A stretch of DNA of 23,219 nucleotides from Chitinophagaceae bacterium (GCA_947483345.1 CANKNL010000013.1:1-23219); one strand, 5' to 3'; counted from the first letter of the stretch, positions 1-8,847 are shown. The notes: generated from the letters alone by a model not told the origin. Made by a program: numbers and translations.

Positions 1-217
1 CCAGTCATTTATACCACACACTTTGCATAAAATAAAACAACTGCGTGAAATGATTGATGAACATTCATTACAGGTAAAAATAGAAGTGGATGGCGGCGTT
101 ACTTTGGAAAATGCCAAATCGATCCTGGATGCCGGAGCCAATGTACTGGTGGCAGGCAATACCGTTTTTAAAGCCCCTGACCCCATTGGCATGATCGCCG
201 CATTAAAAAATTTATAG
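1..217 (+). CDS. rpe: Ribulose-phosphate 3-epimerase, C-terminal part (cut by left edge)
   Basis: This cytosolic enzyme interconverts D-ribulose 5-phosphate and D-xylulose 5-phosphate in the pentose phosphate pathway. The frame is open from base 2 and gives about 71 residues, roughly the last third of a protein that is usually 215-225 residues long. The start reads QSFIPHTLHKIKQLREM, which fits the loop that follows the family's NPGFGGQ motif. IEVDGGV carries the conserved late Asp and Gly, and GANVLVAGNTVF is the C-terminal phosphate-binding strand and loop of the TIM barrel. The internal TTG at 23 is not the start; the true start lies left of the window. The gene ends 7 bp from the convergent lipoprotein gene, and I see no terminator between them. 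Confidence 0.93.
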   Translation, partial: QSFIPHTLHKIKQLREMIDEHSLQVKIEVDGGVTLENAKSILDAGANVLVAGNTVFKAPDPIGMIAALKNL

Positions 218-224
218 ACTTTAA

Positions 225-1118
225 TTACAAGGACTCATCCATTTTCAAATACATCTGTTGCAGCACAGCCAGGTTTAGTTTCAGCCAGTTCTTTTCGCCC
301 TTTGGCCAGGTATATTTTTGTGCCAGCAATTTTTCGGCCAGCCTGTATGCCTGCATGGCCTGTGCCTTATTGTAAAAACAACTCACCCAATTTTCTTTTA
401 GTTCAGTTTCCTTTTTAAGAAAAATACCACCCCCATACCATTTAAAACAGGAAGGCAAACCCCAGAAAGAAACAACCTGCTCATCTTTGGCCAAAACCGA
501 TTTATAAAATAATATGAAAAAATGGATATTGTCTTTCAGCCGCTGATGAATGGCCGCATCGGTTTCTTTTGTTTTGGGCTTTATACGCCAGCGATTATTA
601 TCCAGAAAAAAGGGCTCTTCCCCGGCATCTTTAAATCGCTTACCCGATGCCGTGAATTTTAAATTGGTGGTACTGTTAACACCCACATTCACTAAGATCA
701 ATTCATTAAAGGTAAGTTTTGCAATCTGGTAACTATCCGGCGTTTTATCAATCGTATTATTAATGGTAATTGTTTTTAACCCCTCATCAAAATGCCAGTT
801 ACCATAATCAAAAGTATTTCGGGGGTTTTTAACAAAACTGCCTTTGGTTGACAAATAAAAGCTCCTATACGGAATTTCAAATTTTGAATTTTCATCCATC
901 CCTTCCAACCCTTCGGCATCATCCTGTAACACCCAGTCCTGACATAAAATATTGGCCATATTTTCTGCACTGTCCAAATAAACCAGATCGTTGTTACTGG
1001 TATGCTTTATCCCTTCACTAACAAGCTCTTTATTTTTGGCACCCGGTTTACCGGTTCCTTCATGGCATGAAAAAATAAAAGTAGCCATAATCAATACTGC
1101 AAAACTATTTTTAATCAC
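225..1118 (-). CDS. Hypothetical lipoprotein, 297 aa
   Basis: I do not recognise the family. The N-terminus MIKNSFAVLIMATFIFSC has a lysine, a hydrophobic stretch and a Cys preceded by IFS, so it looks like a lipoprotein signal with Cys18 as the lipidated residue. The mature part is soluble and rich in aromatics. It starts its folded part near LCQDWVLQDDAEG and has alternating strand-like segments to about residue 170, such as FDYGNWHFDEGLKTITI. This is loosely reminiscent of lipocalin-like lipoproteins of Bacteroidota, but I cannot confirm that. The C-terminal third looks helical and basic (AMQAYRLAEKLLAQKY). It is divergent from the TonB receptor gene across about 200 bp, with only a weak promoter candidate on the minus strand near 1190-1216. 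Its place in the cell, the periplasmic or outer-membrane face, is inferred from the signal alone. Confidence 0.75.
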   Translation of the reverse strand: MIKNSFAVLIMATFIFSCHEGTGKPGAKNKELVSEGIKHTSNNDLVYLDSAENMANILCQDWVLQDDAEGLEGMDENSKFEIPYRSFYLSTKGSFVKNPRNTFDYGNWHFDEGLKTITINNTIDKTPDSYQIAKLTFNELILVNVGVNSTTNLKFTASGKRFKDAGEEPFFLDNNRWRIKPKTKETDAAIHQRLKDNIHFFILFYKSVLAKDEQVVSFWGLPSCFKWYGGGIFLKKETELKENWVSCFYNKAQAMQAYRLAEKLLAQKYTWPKGEKNWLKLNLAVLQQMYLKMDESL

Positions 1119-1325
1119 CGTTACTATTTTGAGTTGCTAATGTAGGTTATTATTAAAACATAGAATAACCGCTTTATTCGTTTCTACATACAACCTATTC
1201 CTATTTTTATGAACAATGACCCCATTTATAAAAAGCCAATGCACGGCACAGGGCAGGTTTTAGCTGCAAAAAAACAGTTGGCTCAGTTATGCCTAATGTC
1301 GGTAATAAATTTATACCTTCATACT

Positions 1326-3827
1326 ATGAGAATTGCCATTACCATGCTTTTTTTACTGGGTACAGTTTGTTCTTTTTCTCAATCCAAATCGGCCTATATC
1401 AGTGGCCGGATCGTTGATGAAAATGACCGGGCCATCAGCAAGGTATCGGTGGTTATTTTAGGAAAGTCTACGGGGCTCACCACCAACGACAGTGGCTATT
1501 TTAGAATTAAAGTACCGGCAGACAGATCCTTTGCACTTGTTTTTACTTATACCGGCTACATTGATATTCAAAAGAATTTTTACCTCAGTGATGCCGAAGA
1601 GGAAAAGATAACGGTACAAATGGAACCCAGCCATAAAACCCTGCAACCTGTGTTCATCAGTACAGAGAAGGAACGTACCGAAACAGGGCTTACAAAAATC
1701 AATCCCAAAAACGCCATCAGCTTACCAAGCACTACCGGTGGTGTGGAAGGGCTGATAAAAATTTTGGTTGGCAGCAATAACGAACTCACGTCGCAATACA
1801 GTGTACGTGGTGGTAATTATGATGAGAATTTAATTTACATCAACGATTTTGAAATTTTCAGGCCCTACCTGGTCAGAAGCGGACAACAGGAAGGCCTCAG
1901 TTTTATTAATCCCGAACTGGCTAAAAACGTCAATTTTTATACCGGCGGTTTTCAGGCCAAATATGGCGATAAGATGAGCAGTGTATTGGATATTCAATAT
2001 AAAAAACCAACCGGCTTTGGAGGATCTGCCTATGTTAGCTTACTGGAGCAGGGGCTGCATTTGGAAGGTGCTGCAAAAAAAGGACGGGTCTCTTACCTGC
2101 TTGGTATACGTAACCGCAGCAATAAAAATTTATTAAAAAGCCAGGAAACACAAGGCTCCTATATTCCTTCCTCATCCGATATACAGGCTTTTGTAACGTA
2201 TAAATTAAATGAAAAAATTCAGTTTGAATTTTTAGGAACCTACGCCGTTACAAAATTCACTTTATTTCCCGAATCGGCTCAAAAAACCACCTCGGTCTTT
2301 TCGCCCTTATTTACGGCCAACCTGGGCCTTGATATTGTATTTGAAGGACAGGAACGGGATGATTACAAAACAAACCTGATCGGCCTCAGCCTTTTACATA
2401 CCCCCAACAAAAAATTAAAATTAAAATGGATGGTGAGTCGTTTTCAAAATAAAGAAAACGAAAACTTTGATATCGCCGGCAGTTATCTGTTTGGCGACCG
2501 CGATTTTGACAATACCAGCAGTACCTACGGACAAATTGTAAATCCGCTGGGTGCCGGTTTTTACCAAAACTATGGCCGAAATGAACTAAATATAACGGTT
2601 TACAATGCCGGCTTAAAAGGCACTTATACAAGTGGCAAACATGTTGTTCAGTTTGGCAACAGTATTGAACAAACGCAAATTGCCGACAAGCTTAAGGAAT
2701 GGGAATACCAGGACAGCGCAGGTTATTCATTACCCCATAACCCGGCACAACTCAATTTGTTTAAATCGTTAAATTCAACGGCTGATCTGGCCATTCAAAA
2801 ATACAGTGGTTATGTACAGGATAATATACGGCTGGGCAAAAACAATAAAGACCTCATTTTGCAGGCAGGTGTACGGTACCATTACAATTCACTTAATAAA
2901 GAATTTTTACTTAGTCCACGCGTTCAGGTTAGTATAAAACCCAACTGGAAAAAAGACATGATTTTTAAACTAGCTGCAGGAGCTTATCACCAACCGCCTT
3001 TTTACCGTGAGTTGCGCAAATATGATGGCACCTTAAACAGCCAGGTAAAAGCACAAAAAAGTTACCAGTTTGTGGCCGGTATGGATTATAATTTTAAAGC
3101 TTTTGGCAGCCGGCCCTTTCGGTTAACCACCGAAGGCTATTACAAAAGCATGAGCCGTGTGGATGTGTATGATATTGACAATGTAAAGATCCGTTATGCC
3201 GGAAACAACAATGCCAAGGCCTATGCCACCGGTTTTGAAGCCCGGCTTTTTGGTGAAATTGTAAAGGATGCCGAGAGTTGGTTAAGTATTGGTATTATGA
3301 AAACCATGGAAGACCTGGAAAATGATTTTTATTATCAGTATAAAAATGCAGCCGGTGAGATCATCAATTCAAAAAGTACCGACCAGGTGGCGGTAGACAG
3401 TATTAAAAACAATGTAGGATTTGTGCGTCGGCCCAGCGATCGATTAATTACAGCAGGTTTATATTTGGAAGATTACCTGACCACAAATAAAAATTTTAAG
3501 TTCCATCTCAATTTATTGTACGGCAGTAACATGAGTTATAATATCCCCAACAGTGTGAAGTACCGCAATGCCCTCGTGATTGAGCCCTACATCAGGGTAG
3601 ATGTGGGTTTTAGTGCACAACTGCTCAGCGAAAAAAGCAAGCGCCGCAGTTATAGCCCTTTCCGCAGTTTCGAAAATATATGGGCCAGTTTTGAAGTATT
3701 TAATTTAATAGACCGCCGCAATACCATTTCTTTTCAGCTCATCAAAGATTTTGCCAACAATGTGTACAGTATCCCCAACCGTTTAACACCCCGGTTGGTT
3801 AATTTTAAAATTGTGGGCCGGTTTTAA
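1326..3827 (+). CDS. TonB-dependent outer-membrane receptor with carboxypeptidase-like N-domain
   Basis: An outer-membrane beta-barrel that imports a ligand using TonB-ExbBD energy. I chose the ATG at 1326 because MRIAITMLFLLGTVCSFSQ is a clean signal peptide; the frame is open to an ATG at 1209, but the 39 extra residues are polar and precede the signal. The mature protein (833 aa with signal) begins with a CarboxypepD_reg-like beta-sandwich (about residues 24-105, YISGRIVDENDRAISKVSV). A plug domain follows (about 130-235), with YSVRGGNYDENLIYIND and GGFQAKYGDKMSSVLDI. The rest is barrel strands, ending in an aromatic residue (VNFKIVGRF), as is usual for outer-membrane proteins. No SusD gene is adjacent, so this is not a classic SusCD pair, and it is shorter than typical SusC (about 1000 aa). 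The substrate is unknown; the lyase 400 bp downstream makes oligosaccharide uptake possible but unproven. Confidence 0.92.
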   Translation: MRIAITMLFLLGTVCSFSQSKSAYISGRIVDENDRAISKVSVVILGKSTGLTTNDSGYFRIKVPADRSFALVFTYTGYIDIQKNFYLSDAEEEKITVQMEPSHKTLQPVFISTEKERTETGLTKINPKNAISLPSTTGGVEGLIKILVGSNNELTSQYSVRGGNYDENLIYINDFEIFRPYLVRSGQQEGLSFINPELAKNVNFYTGGFQAKYGDKMSSVLDIQYKKPTGFGGSAYVSLLEQGLHLEGAAKKGRVSYLLGIRNRSNKNLLKSQETQGSYIPSSSDIQAFVTYKLNEKIQFEFLGTYAVTKFTLFPESAQKTTSVFSPLFTANLGLDIVFEGQERDDYKTNLIGLSLLHTPNKKLKLKWMVSRFQNKENENFDIAGSYLFGDRDFDNTSSTYGQIVNPLGAGFYQNYGRNELNITVYNAGLKGTYTSGKHVVQFGNSIEQTQIADKLKEWEYQDSAGYSLPHNPAQLNLFKSLNSTADLAIQKYSGYVQDNIRLGKNNKDLILQAGVRYHYNSLNKEFLLSPRVQVSIKPNWKKDMIFKLAAGAYHQPPFYRELRKYDGTLNSQVKAQKSYQFVAGMDYNFKAFGSRPFRLTTEGYYKSMSRVDVYDIDNVKIRYAGNNNAKAYATGFEARLFGEIVKDAESWLSIGIMKTMEDLENDFYYQYKNAAGEIINSKSTDQVAVDSIKNNVGFVRRPSDRLITAGLYLEDYLTTNKNFKFHLNLLYGSNMSYNIPNSVKYRNALVIEPYIRVDVGFSAQLLSEKSKRRSYSPFRSFENIWASFEVFNLIDRRNTISFQLIKDFANNVYSIPNRLTPRLVNFKIVGRF

Positions 3828-3857
3828 CAGTACTGCTCAACAGCAAAAAGCATTACC

Positions 3858-3889
3858 TGAACAGTTGATGATTTTGTTGAACAGTTGAT
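3858..3889. repeat. Two direct copies of TGAACAGTTGAT, 20 bp apart
   Basis: TGAACAGTTGAT occurs at 3858-3869 and again at 3878-3889, exactly two helical turns apart, separated by GATTTTGT. The pair lies just upstream of the small membrane ORF, and the second copy supplies the TTG of a possible -33 box. It could be a paired regulator site or a chance tandem duplication; nothing in the sequence decides between these. Confidence 0.5.
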
Positions 3890-3913
3890 TCAGCCTTAAA
3901 TAGATTAACTTCA
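3885..3913 (+). promoter_or_regulatory. Weak Bacteroidota-type promoter candidate for the small membrane ORF
   Basis: TTG at 3885-3887, then 18 bp, then TAACTTCA at 3906-3913. The second element keeps TAnnTT of the -7 consensus TAnnTTTG but not the last two bases. A transcript from here would begin around 3918-3920, shortly before the ATT codon at 3937. Both boxes are imperfect, so this is only a suggestion. Confidence 0.3.
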
Positions 3914-3936
3914 TATCACCCAAAAACAGAACCAAA

Positions 3937-4128
3937 ATTAAAAAGATAATTTTAGATATTCTTTTAACATTTGCAGTTACCCTGATCACAACAGTAATTG
4001 TTACCCTGCTTTGGAATATATTTTTTGAAAACAAAGGGGCCATCATAGACTGGAAAACGGCTTTTACATTAGCAGTTATATTTAGCTTGGTATTGCCTGT
4101 TATGCGATTCAGGGGCAAAATTAATTAA
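3937..4128 (+). CDS. Small two-helix membrane protein, no canonical start codon
   Basis: The frame is open from 3904, after an in-frame TAG at 3901-3903, to the TAA at 4126-4128. It contains no ATG, GTG or TTG before the second helix. The product looks real: a basic start (KKIILDILLTF), a first membrane helix through TLITTVIVTLLW, a short acidic/polar loop (ENKGAIIDWKTA), a second helix (FTLAVIFSLVLPVM) and a basic end (RFRGKIN). Short inner-membrane proteins of this layout are common hypothetical proteins in Bacteroidota. I place the start at ATT 3937 because it puts the basic residues right at the N-terminus (63 aa); ATA 3913 (71 aa) and ATT 3904 (74 aa) are alternatives. It could be translated from a rare start, or be a copy that has lost its ATG. 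Function unknown. Confidence 0.5.
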   Translation: MKKIILDILLTFAVTLITTVIVTLLWNIFFENKGAIIDWKTAFTLAVIFSLVLPVMRFRGKIN

Positions 4129-4185
4129 CGCATTTTGTTCACCACCCGTTTTCAAGATCCGGGTTAACCCGTTACTGCAACAGCA

Positions 4186-4214
4186 TTGGTTTTACAAAGG
4201 ATTAATTATATTGA
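4186..4214 (+). promoter_or_regulatory. Promoter candidate for the heparinase-like gene
   Basis: TTG at 4186-4188, then 18 bp, then TATATTGA at 4207-4214, which keeps TAnnTT of the -7 box. It would start transcription near 4220, giving a leader of about 17 nt before the ATG at 4237. Spacing and position are good but the -7 match is imperfect. Confidence 0.4.
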
Positions 4215-4236
4215 CAGCCGTATTCAAATTAAATAA

Positions 4237-6804
4237 ATGATAAATAAAATAGTTTTAACCGTTTTTATTCTTTCGGGTTTCTATTCTACCTATGCACAAA
4301 CCTATCCTGTCATTCATAATACGCGGCCGCGTATTTATATAGACTCAGCAAGGTTTGCTTTTATAAAAAGCAATATTGGAGCAGGCGAATGCGGTACCTC
4401 TTATAACAGTTTTAAAAACGCCGTATTCAATAATTGGTATAACGACCCGCAACTGTATATGCTGGGCACAGATTCAAGTCGCTGGACCTGGGACTTTACT
4501 TCTAAATGGGCACAGGCTCAGGGCCAGTTTGTTGCTGCTTTGTTTAAAATTACCGGTGATTCCATTGCACTCAAACGCTGCCGTTTTCTGATAACACAGA
4601 TAAATAATAAACTGGATACCATTCATCTTAATAATTACGATTGGTACAGCAATGAAGATCTGATTCGCAATATAGCAGATGTGGGGGGGATGCTGCTTGA
4701 TTGGTGTTATGATGATATCCCTTCTGCCATGAGGCAGCATTTGGCTCAAAATTTATATAAGCTGTCCCGTTATTTTATGAACAGCTATATCCTTACTTCT
4801 GCAGGCACAGCCTATGTTACAGGGCACAATATATGGAACGTTTTTTATGCCAACCAATATGCACTCGTGCTTGATTCGGCTGATGGACTGACGCCATTGC
4901 AGCGTGATACGGTACGCACCTGGTACCATATTTCTTATGATAAAGCCGTTAATCAAATTCTTCCTGCAGCTGGTTATTACCGGGATGATGATGGTGGATG
5001 GAATTGGACTGCAGCCTATTCGATGTGGAGTTTGATTGATGAGTTTCAGTTTTTTGAGAATATGCGCATTGCAACAGGGAAAAACTTTTATACCGATTTA
5101 AACTGGGTTCAAAATAGTATTAATCAGTACTGGCATTTTCTACAGCCCGATGGATGGACTATTAATTGGGGAGATGGATTTACCAATATACAAGCCGACC
5201 GTGTCGTTTACCGGCATGCCCAAATTTATAATGATCCCCGCAGTAAATGGCTCGCCCAATATTGGTCTACACCGGCAAACATTACCTGGACATGGCCCCT
5301 ATATCAAAAACTGATGTATAAAGATTTTACGGCCCCTGTGGTTACCAAACCCGATGTGGTACACGATTGGTTCAGTGATAAAACAGGGCTTTCCGTTTCT
5401 CGTACCGGTTGGAGTGATACGGCTACCATGGTATGGGTGTATAATGCCCCCACAAAAAAAGCTGGGCATGAACATCGCGATAATAACACTTTCAGCATTT
5501 TTAAAAATGCACCGCAGATAAATAATTCGGGATACTATTGGAGTTATGGCAATCCGCATTATGTAAATTATTATATGCGTACAATTGCACACAACAGCAT
5601 CTGCGTGTTTGATTCAACAGATAGATATACCAATTGGGGTGCAGCGGTAAGCAATGATGGCGGTCAAATTGAATCGCCAACTTTAATGAATTACAATGAC
5701 ATTTTTTCCCCGGCAGCACAAAAAGGTAAATGGATACAGTGGGGTTCAGGAACTGATTATTGTTATACGATCACAGATGCCGAAAAAAGTTATGATACGG
5801 CCAAATTAGACAGGTTTAGAAGACGGGTATTGTTTTACAAACCCAACCAGGTCATTATACTTGACCATCTTCACCTTAAAAATACCGCCACAAAGCAGCG
5901 TGATGCCAGATTTATCTTACATTTTCAAAAAAAACCTGCCCTAAGCGGCAGCCTGATAAACAGCCAGGTTTTAAATCATATTGAAACATTTAACGGACGC
6001 GATATTTTACAAACAAACGGAAATGGCAATGTGGCCATTCGTACATTGTTGCCTGCAAGCACAACCACCACACGAATTGGTGGCAGTGGTTACGAGTTTT
6101 ATGTAGATGGTGTAAATTATCCTTTAGGTGTAACCCCAGATACCATTCATACCACACCCGGTGCCTGGCGTATTGAGGTATCGCCAACCACTGTTACCGA
6201 TAGTTTGGTTTTCCTGCATACGATACAAATTGGCGATAATAATCATGTATCCGTTGCCGGTGGTGTTGGTCAACAAAATAATTATACCATTGGTGTTGAC
6301 TGGACAAATACACTTTTCTTTTTTAATGCACGGGGAGATACCAATTCGTTATACCAGGTCATGCATACTGTAGCAGGCAACAGAACGGTTAATATTTTTG
6401 GCGCCGATTTGGTGCCGGCGCTGCCTTACGATATTTTAGTTGATAACGGGATCATGTCTACCATTAATGCCGATACGGTTGGCATTGTAAAGACCACCCT
6501 GTCTTTACCAATGGGCAGTCATAAAGTAGAAATAAAAAAGAAAGACTCTGTTGTTATCATCATTCCAACCGTATATCAGGGAGATTCGATCTTGGTTTAC
6601 CCTAATCCGGCTAAACATGAACTCAACATCATGATTGATGGCACTGTTCATTTTGAGATCCGGATAATGAATACAGCCGGTCAAACGGTTTTGAGAAAAA
6701 CCAATGCCCTTAAAATATTTATTTCTGCCTTACCTGCCGGTATTTATTTTTTACAGATACGGCAAGGCCATAAAAAATATGTAACCAGGTTTGTAAAGGC
6801 CTAG
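4237..6804 (+). CDS. Secreted heparinase II/III-family polysaccharide lyase with T9SS sorting domain
   Basis: Predicted to cleave an acidic polysaccharide by beta-elimination outside the cell. MINKIVLTVFILSGFYSTYAQ is a Sec signal. Residues about 40-370 form the helical (alpha/alpha toroid) half, with GHNIWNVFYANQYAL and DDDGGWNWTAAYSMW as likely substrate-cleft segments. From about residue 409, GHEHRDNNTFSIF, then NNSGYYWSYG and MRTIAHNSICVFD, match the conserved pattern of the heparinase II/III C-terminal beta-sheet domain, in which a His of this region helps bind metal or substrate. Residues about 785-855 are a type A T9SS sorting domain: VYPNPAKHELNI, then MNTAGQTVLR, then LPAGIYFLQI. The substrate class (heparin-like, alginate or other uronate polymer) cannot be told from sequence. 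It stands alone, without SusCD or other lyases, and shares a bidirectional terminator with the next gene. Confidence 0.88.
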   Translation: MINKIVLTVFILSGFYSTYAQTYPVIHNTRPRIYIDSARFAFIKSNIGAGECGTSYNSFKNAVFNNWYNDPQLYMLGTDSSRWTWDFTSKWAQAQGQFVAALFKITGDSIALKRCRFLITQINNKLDTIHLNNYDWYSNEDLIRNIADVGGMLLDWCYDDIPSAMRQHLAQNLYKLSRYFMNSYILTSAGTAYVTGHNIWNVFYANQYALVLDSADGLTPLQRDTVRTWYHISYDKAVNQILPAAGYYRDDDGGWNWTAAYSMWSLIDEFQFFENMRIATGKNFYTDLNWVQNSINQYWHFLQPDGWTINWGDGFTNIQADRVVYRHAQIYNDPRSKWLAQYWSTPANITWTWPLYQKLMYKDFTAPVVTKPDVVHDWFSDKTGLSVSRTGWSDTATMVWVYNAPTKKAGHEHRDNNTFSIFKNAPQINNSGYYWSYGNPHYVNYYMRTIAHNSICVFDSTDRYTNWGAAVSNDGGQIESPTLMNYNDIFSPAAQKGKWIQWGSGTDYCYTITDAEKSYDTAKLDRFRRRVLFYKPNQVIILDHLHLKNTATKQRDARFILHFQKKPALSGSLINSQVLNHIETFNGRDILQTNGNGNVAIRTLLPASTTTTRIGGSGYEFYVDGVNYPLGVTPDTIHTTPGAWRIEVSPTTVTDSLVFLHTIQIGDNNHVSVAGGVGQQNNYTIGVDWTNTLFFFNARGDTNSLYQVMHTVAGNRTVNIFGADLVPALPYDILVDNGIMSTINADTVGIVKTTLSLPMGSHKVEIKKKDSVVIIIPTVYQGDSILVYPNPAKHELNIMIDGTVHFEIRIMNTAGQTVLRKTNALKIFISALPAGIYFLQIRQGHKKYVTRFVKA

Positions 6805-6842
6805 CAATAAAAATCCGCTGCACATACAGCGGATTTTTATTG
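6805..6842. terminator. Perfect bidirectional terminator between convergent genes
   Basis: CAATAAAAATCCGCTG (6805-6820), a 6-nt loop CACATA, then CAGCGGATTTTTATTG (6827-6842): a perfect 16-bp stem that begins right after the stop codon of the lyase gene. The G/C-rich upper stem is followed by a U-run in either direction, so it can serve both the plus-strand lyase and the minus-strand gene ending at 6873. Its ten-base core AAATCCGCTG/CAGCGGATTT recurs at 9031-9057. Confidence 0.93.
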
Positions 6843-6872
6843 AAACATATTATCCCATCACCGGCACCAATT

Positions 6873-8672
6873 TTAATGTGTATCGGTAAACCAGTTAAGG
6901 TCATCAATTTTAAGTGTAGCACCACTATAATTGACAGTGAAATATATCTCCAGATAATCATTATGATGTAAATCTGGCAAATAAACGACTGTAGAGAAAG
7001 GAAAAGATTGAGTACTAGTTGACAAATAAACGGATGTTACACCATACAGTGTGCTTGTAATACCATTTTTAACAATGGCAATATTAGCCGTTTTGGAACC
7101 TTGACTACAAGAAATATTGCCCGATATTATGGCCACACCATCCCTTACATTTACAGGCAGGTAAACAATTTTGTTGGTGGTGGTGCTGGCATCCCATTTA
7201 CAAGGGTTGGATGTTTGGAAAGAAGACCCGATATCAGCCCTATAATAAGTACCCGATGTGGTAATAGTAGTTGAACTAGTATTATTCATTACACTTACCT
7301 TAACGTGTGGCCGTTCTGCCGAAACCCCGGCATTATTTTCCACAAAAATATTGGCATCTCTGCCGTCTGTACGTGAAAAATCAAAACCGGATGCAAAACT
7401 GCCCACATCATTATAAGAATTGCCCTGAACAACAAAGGACGCAAAGCGAAAATTATTTGATCCGGTAGTGGGTACGTAGTTAATCCCTTTTTGGCCACTG
7501 GTACTATTATAAAATGTAGTATGCAAAATTGAAATGATAGAGGCAGGCCCTCCGGTAAGCAGGTTGATACCAATAGCACAATTAAAAAAATCACATTCCG
7601 AAGTTTTAAAAGAAACATCTTTTGTGGTTCCGGCTGCAATTTCAACAGCAGCGGTCGTGCAATTTTCAAAGTCCACTTCAAATAACCATAATTCAACATT
7701 ATTGGCAAGTACTATTGCTTTTGTAAAACCCGAAAAGAACCCATCTTTAATTTCATAGTATTCGCCCGCACCGGACAGATTGATGGCTATACCTGCTGCT
7801 GTACCCTTATTAAAAGTGAGCATTTTAAAATAACATTCTGTTTGGGCATCAAATGCCGTACTGCCATCATCCGGACAGGTTATTATAGATTCGCCAAAAG
7901 AAACACCCTGGATAGTTAACGGATGAGGGAGGTTAATGGTTTGTGTAGAGGCAATGGGATAGGTTCCACCACCCAATCTCACTATGGTTGGCGCCACCAT
8001 ATGATCACCTAAAAATTCAATTGCCTGTGCAACCGTTTCAAAACTGGCATGTTCAGAAACATCCAAAAAATTATCTCTCCTGATTTCTTTTTCTTTCACA
8101 AACCAGTTTGCACCGCTGGCCACAAAGGTTTTCCCCTGCCAACGAGTGAGGTCAGAACTGTCTGTACCATCAATGGTATGAGCAGTTTGTGGTTTTACTT
8201 TTATAAAATCCATATAAGTGCCTGTATTTTTCACCGAAATTTCAAGGCCGTCATCAGCCGCGGTAATTACGGGCAGTGTTAAAGTAATATCTCCGCTGGC
8301 AATCACCATGTTTTCTGTTTTCAGCAAAGTGGTACTGGCCGTTTTAATAACCAGGTTAGTTTTTTTGGGATCAGCATTTGCATTGAGGCGAACCCAAGCT
8401 GTACTGTTCCAATAATAATAACCGGGTGTTACATCATGAATGGTTGCAGTATTATAGATCAATAAGCTAGTCTCGGGAGAAGTGATGGGTGTAGCCAGCA
8501 AGGTACTGTCGAGGGCTATCCTGGGAATCAGTAATCCTTTGCTGGTAGATTTTACATCGAGCATGGCCGACGCTTTGGGTATGGAATTGTCGTCGTTTAT
8601 CCCAATGTTTTGTCCCTTGCTACCAAAAGCCAGAAACAACAAAAAAACCGAAGTTAATTTTAAGCGTTTCAT
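6873..8672 (-). CDS. Secreted tail-fibre-like protein with beta-helix core, 599 aa
   Basis: MKRLKLTSVFLLFLAFGSKGQ is a signal peptide. Residues about 22-95 (IPKASAMLDVKSTSKGLLIP, then LLIYNTATIHDVTPGYYYW and WVRLN) match the N-terminal head segment widespread in Bacteroidota adhesin- and tail-fibre-like surface proteins. From about 205, FETVAQAIEFLGDHMVAPT leads into TYPIASTQTINLPHPLTIQG, the opening of a right-handed parallel beta-helix (pectin-lyase fold) that runs to about 430. The last 130 residues (KWDASTTTNKIVYLPV, GVAIISGNISC, IAIVKNG, DYLEIYFTVNYSG) resemble a C1q/TNF-like jelly roll as found at the tips of trimeric fibres; this call is less certain. No T9SS sorting domain is visible, so the route across the outer membrane is unclear. 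An adhesin or glycan-binding role is more likely than catalysis, since no lyase active site stands out. Confidence 0.78.
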   Translation of the reverse strand: MKRLKLTSVFLLFLAFGSKGQNIGINDDNSIPKASAMLDVKSTSKGLLIPRIALDSTLLATPITSPETSLLIYNTATIHDVTPGYYYWNSTAWVRLNANADPKKTNLVIKTASTTLLKTENMVIASGDITLTLPVITAADDGLEISVKNTGTYMDFIKVKPQTAHTIDGTDSSDLTRWQGKTFVASGANWFVKEKEIRRDNFLDVSEHASFETVAQAIEFLGDHMVAPTIVRLGGGTYPIASTQTINLPHPLTIQGVSFGESIITCPDDGSTAFDAQTECYFKMLTFNKGTAAGIAINLSGAGEYYEIKDGFFSGFTKAIVLANNVELWLFEVDFENCTTAAVEIAAGTTKDVSFKTSECDFFNCAIGINLLTGGPASIISILHTTFYNSTSGQKGINYVPTTGSNNFRFASFVVQGNSYNDVGSFASGFDFSRTDGRDANIFVENNAGVSAERPHVKVSVMNNTSSTTITTSGTYYRADIGSSFQTSNPCKWDASTTTNKIVYLPVNVRDGVAIISGNISCSQGSKTANIAIVKNGITSTLYGVTSVYLSTSTQSFPFSTVVYLPDLHHNDYLEIYFTVNYSGATLKIDDLNWFTDTH

Positions 8673-8832
8673 GATTTTAAAATTTAGTTATGATATAAAA
8701 AACAGGCTTGTAACGGTTACCTATAGTTTTCAAGCCGCTACTGTTGTAAATAACAAACAGCAGTTTCCATTCATTGATAATTATAAATAAAAGGGGTTGT
8801 TGTGATGCCTTACAGCCTGTCTTAGTCTTCAG

Positions 8833-8847
8833 TAATTAAGCGTTACT
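8833..8847. promoter_or_regulatory. Shared 15-nt upstream element, copy 1
   Basis: TAATTAAGCGTTACT lies 161-175 bp upstream of the ATG at 8672. It differs by one base from TAATTAAGTGTTACT at 14350-14364, which lies 177-191 bp upstream of the other minus-strand surface gene. Next to it, CTTAGTCTTCA (8821-8831) resembles CTTAGTCGTCA at 14366-14376. Same orientation and similar distance suggest a regulator site; no known consensus is recognised. Confidence 0.45.

Noticed and set aside
1209..1325. 39-residue N-terminal extension of the TonB receptor from ATG 1209
   Set aside because: The extension is polar and would bury the signal peptide that begins at ATG 1326.
3837..4118. 93-codon minus-strand ORF
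   Set aside because: It is the complement of the small membrane ORF. The plus strand shows well-formed membrane helices and charged ends, while the minus reading is an irregular mix.
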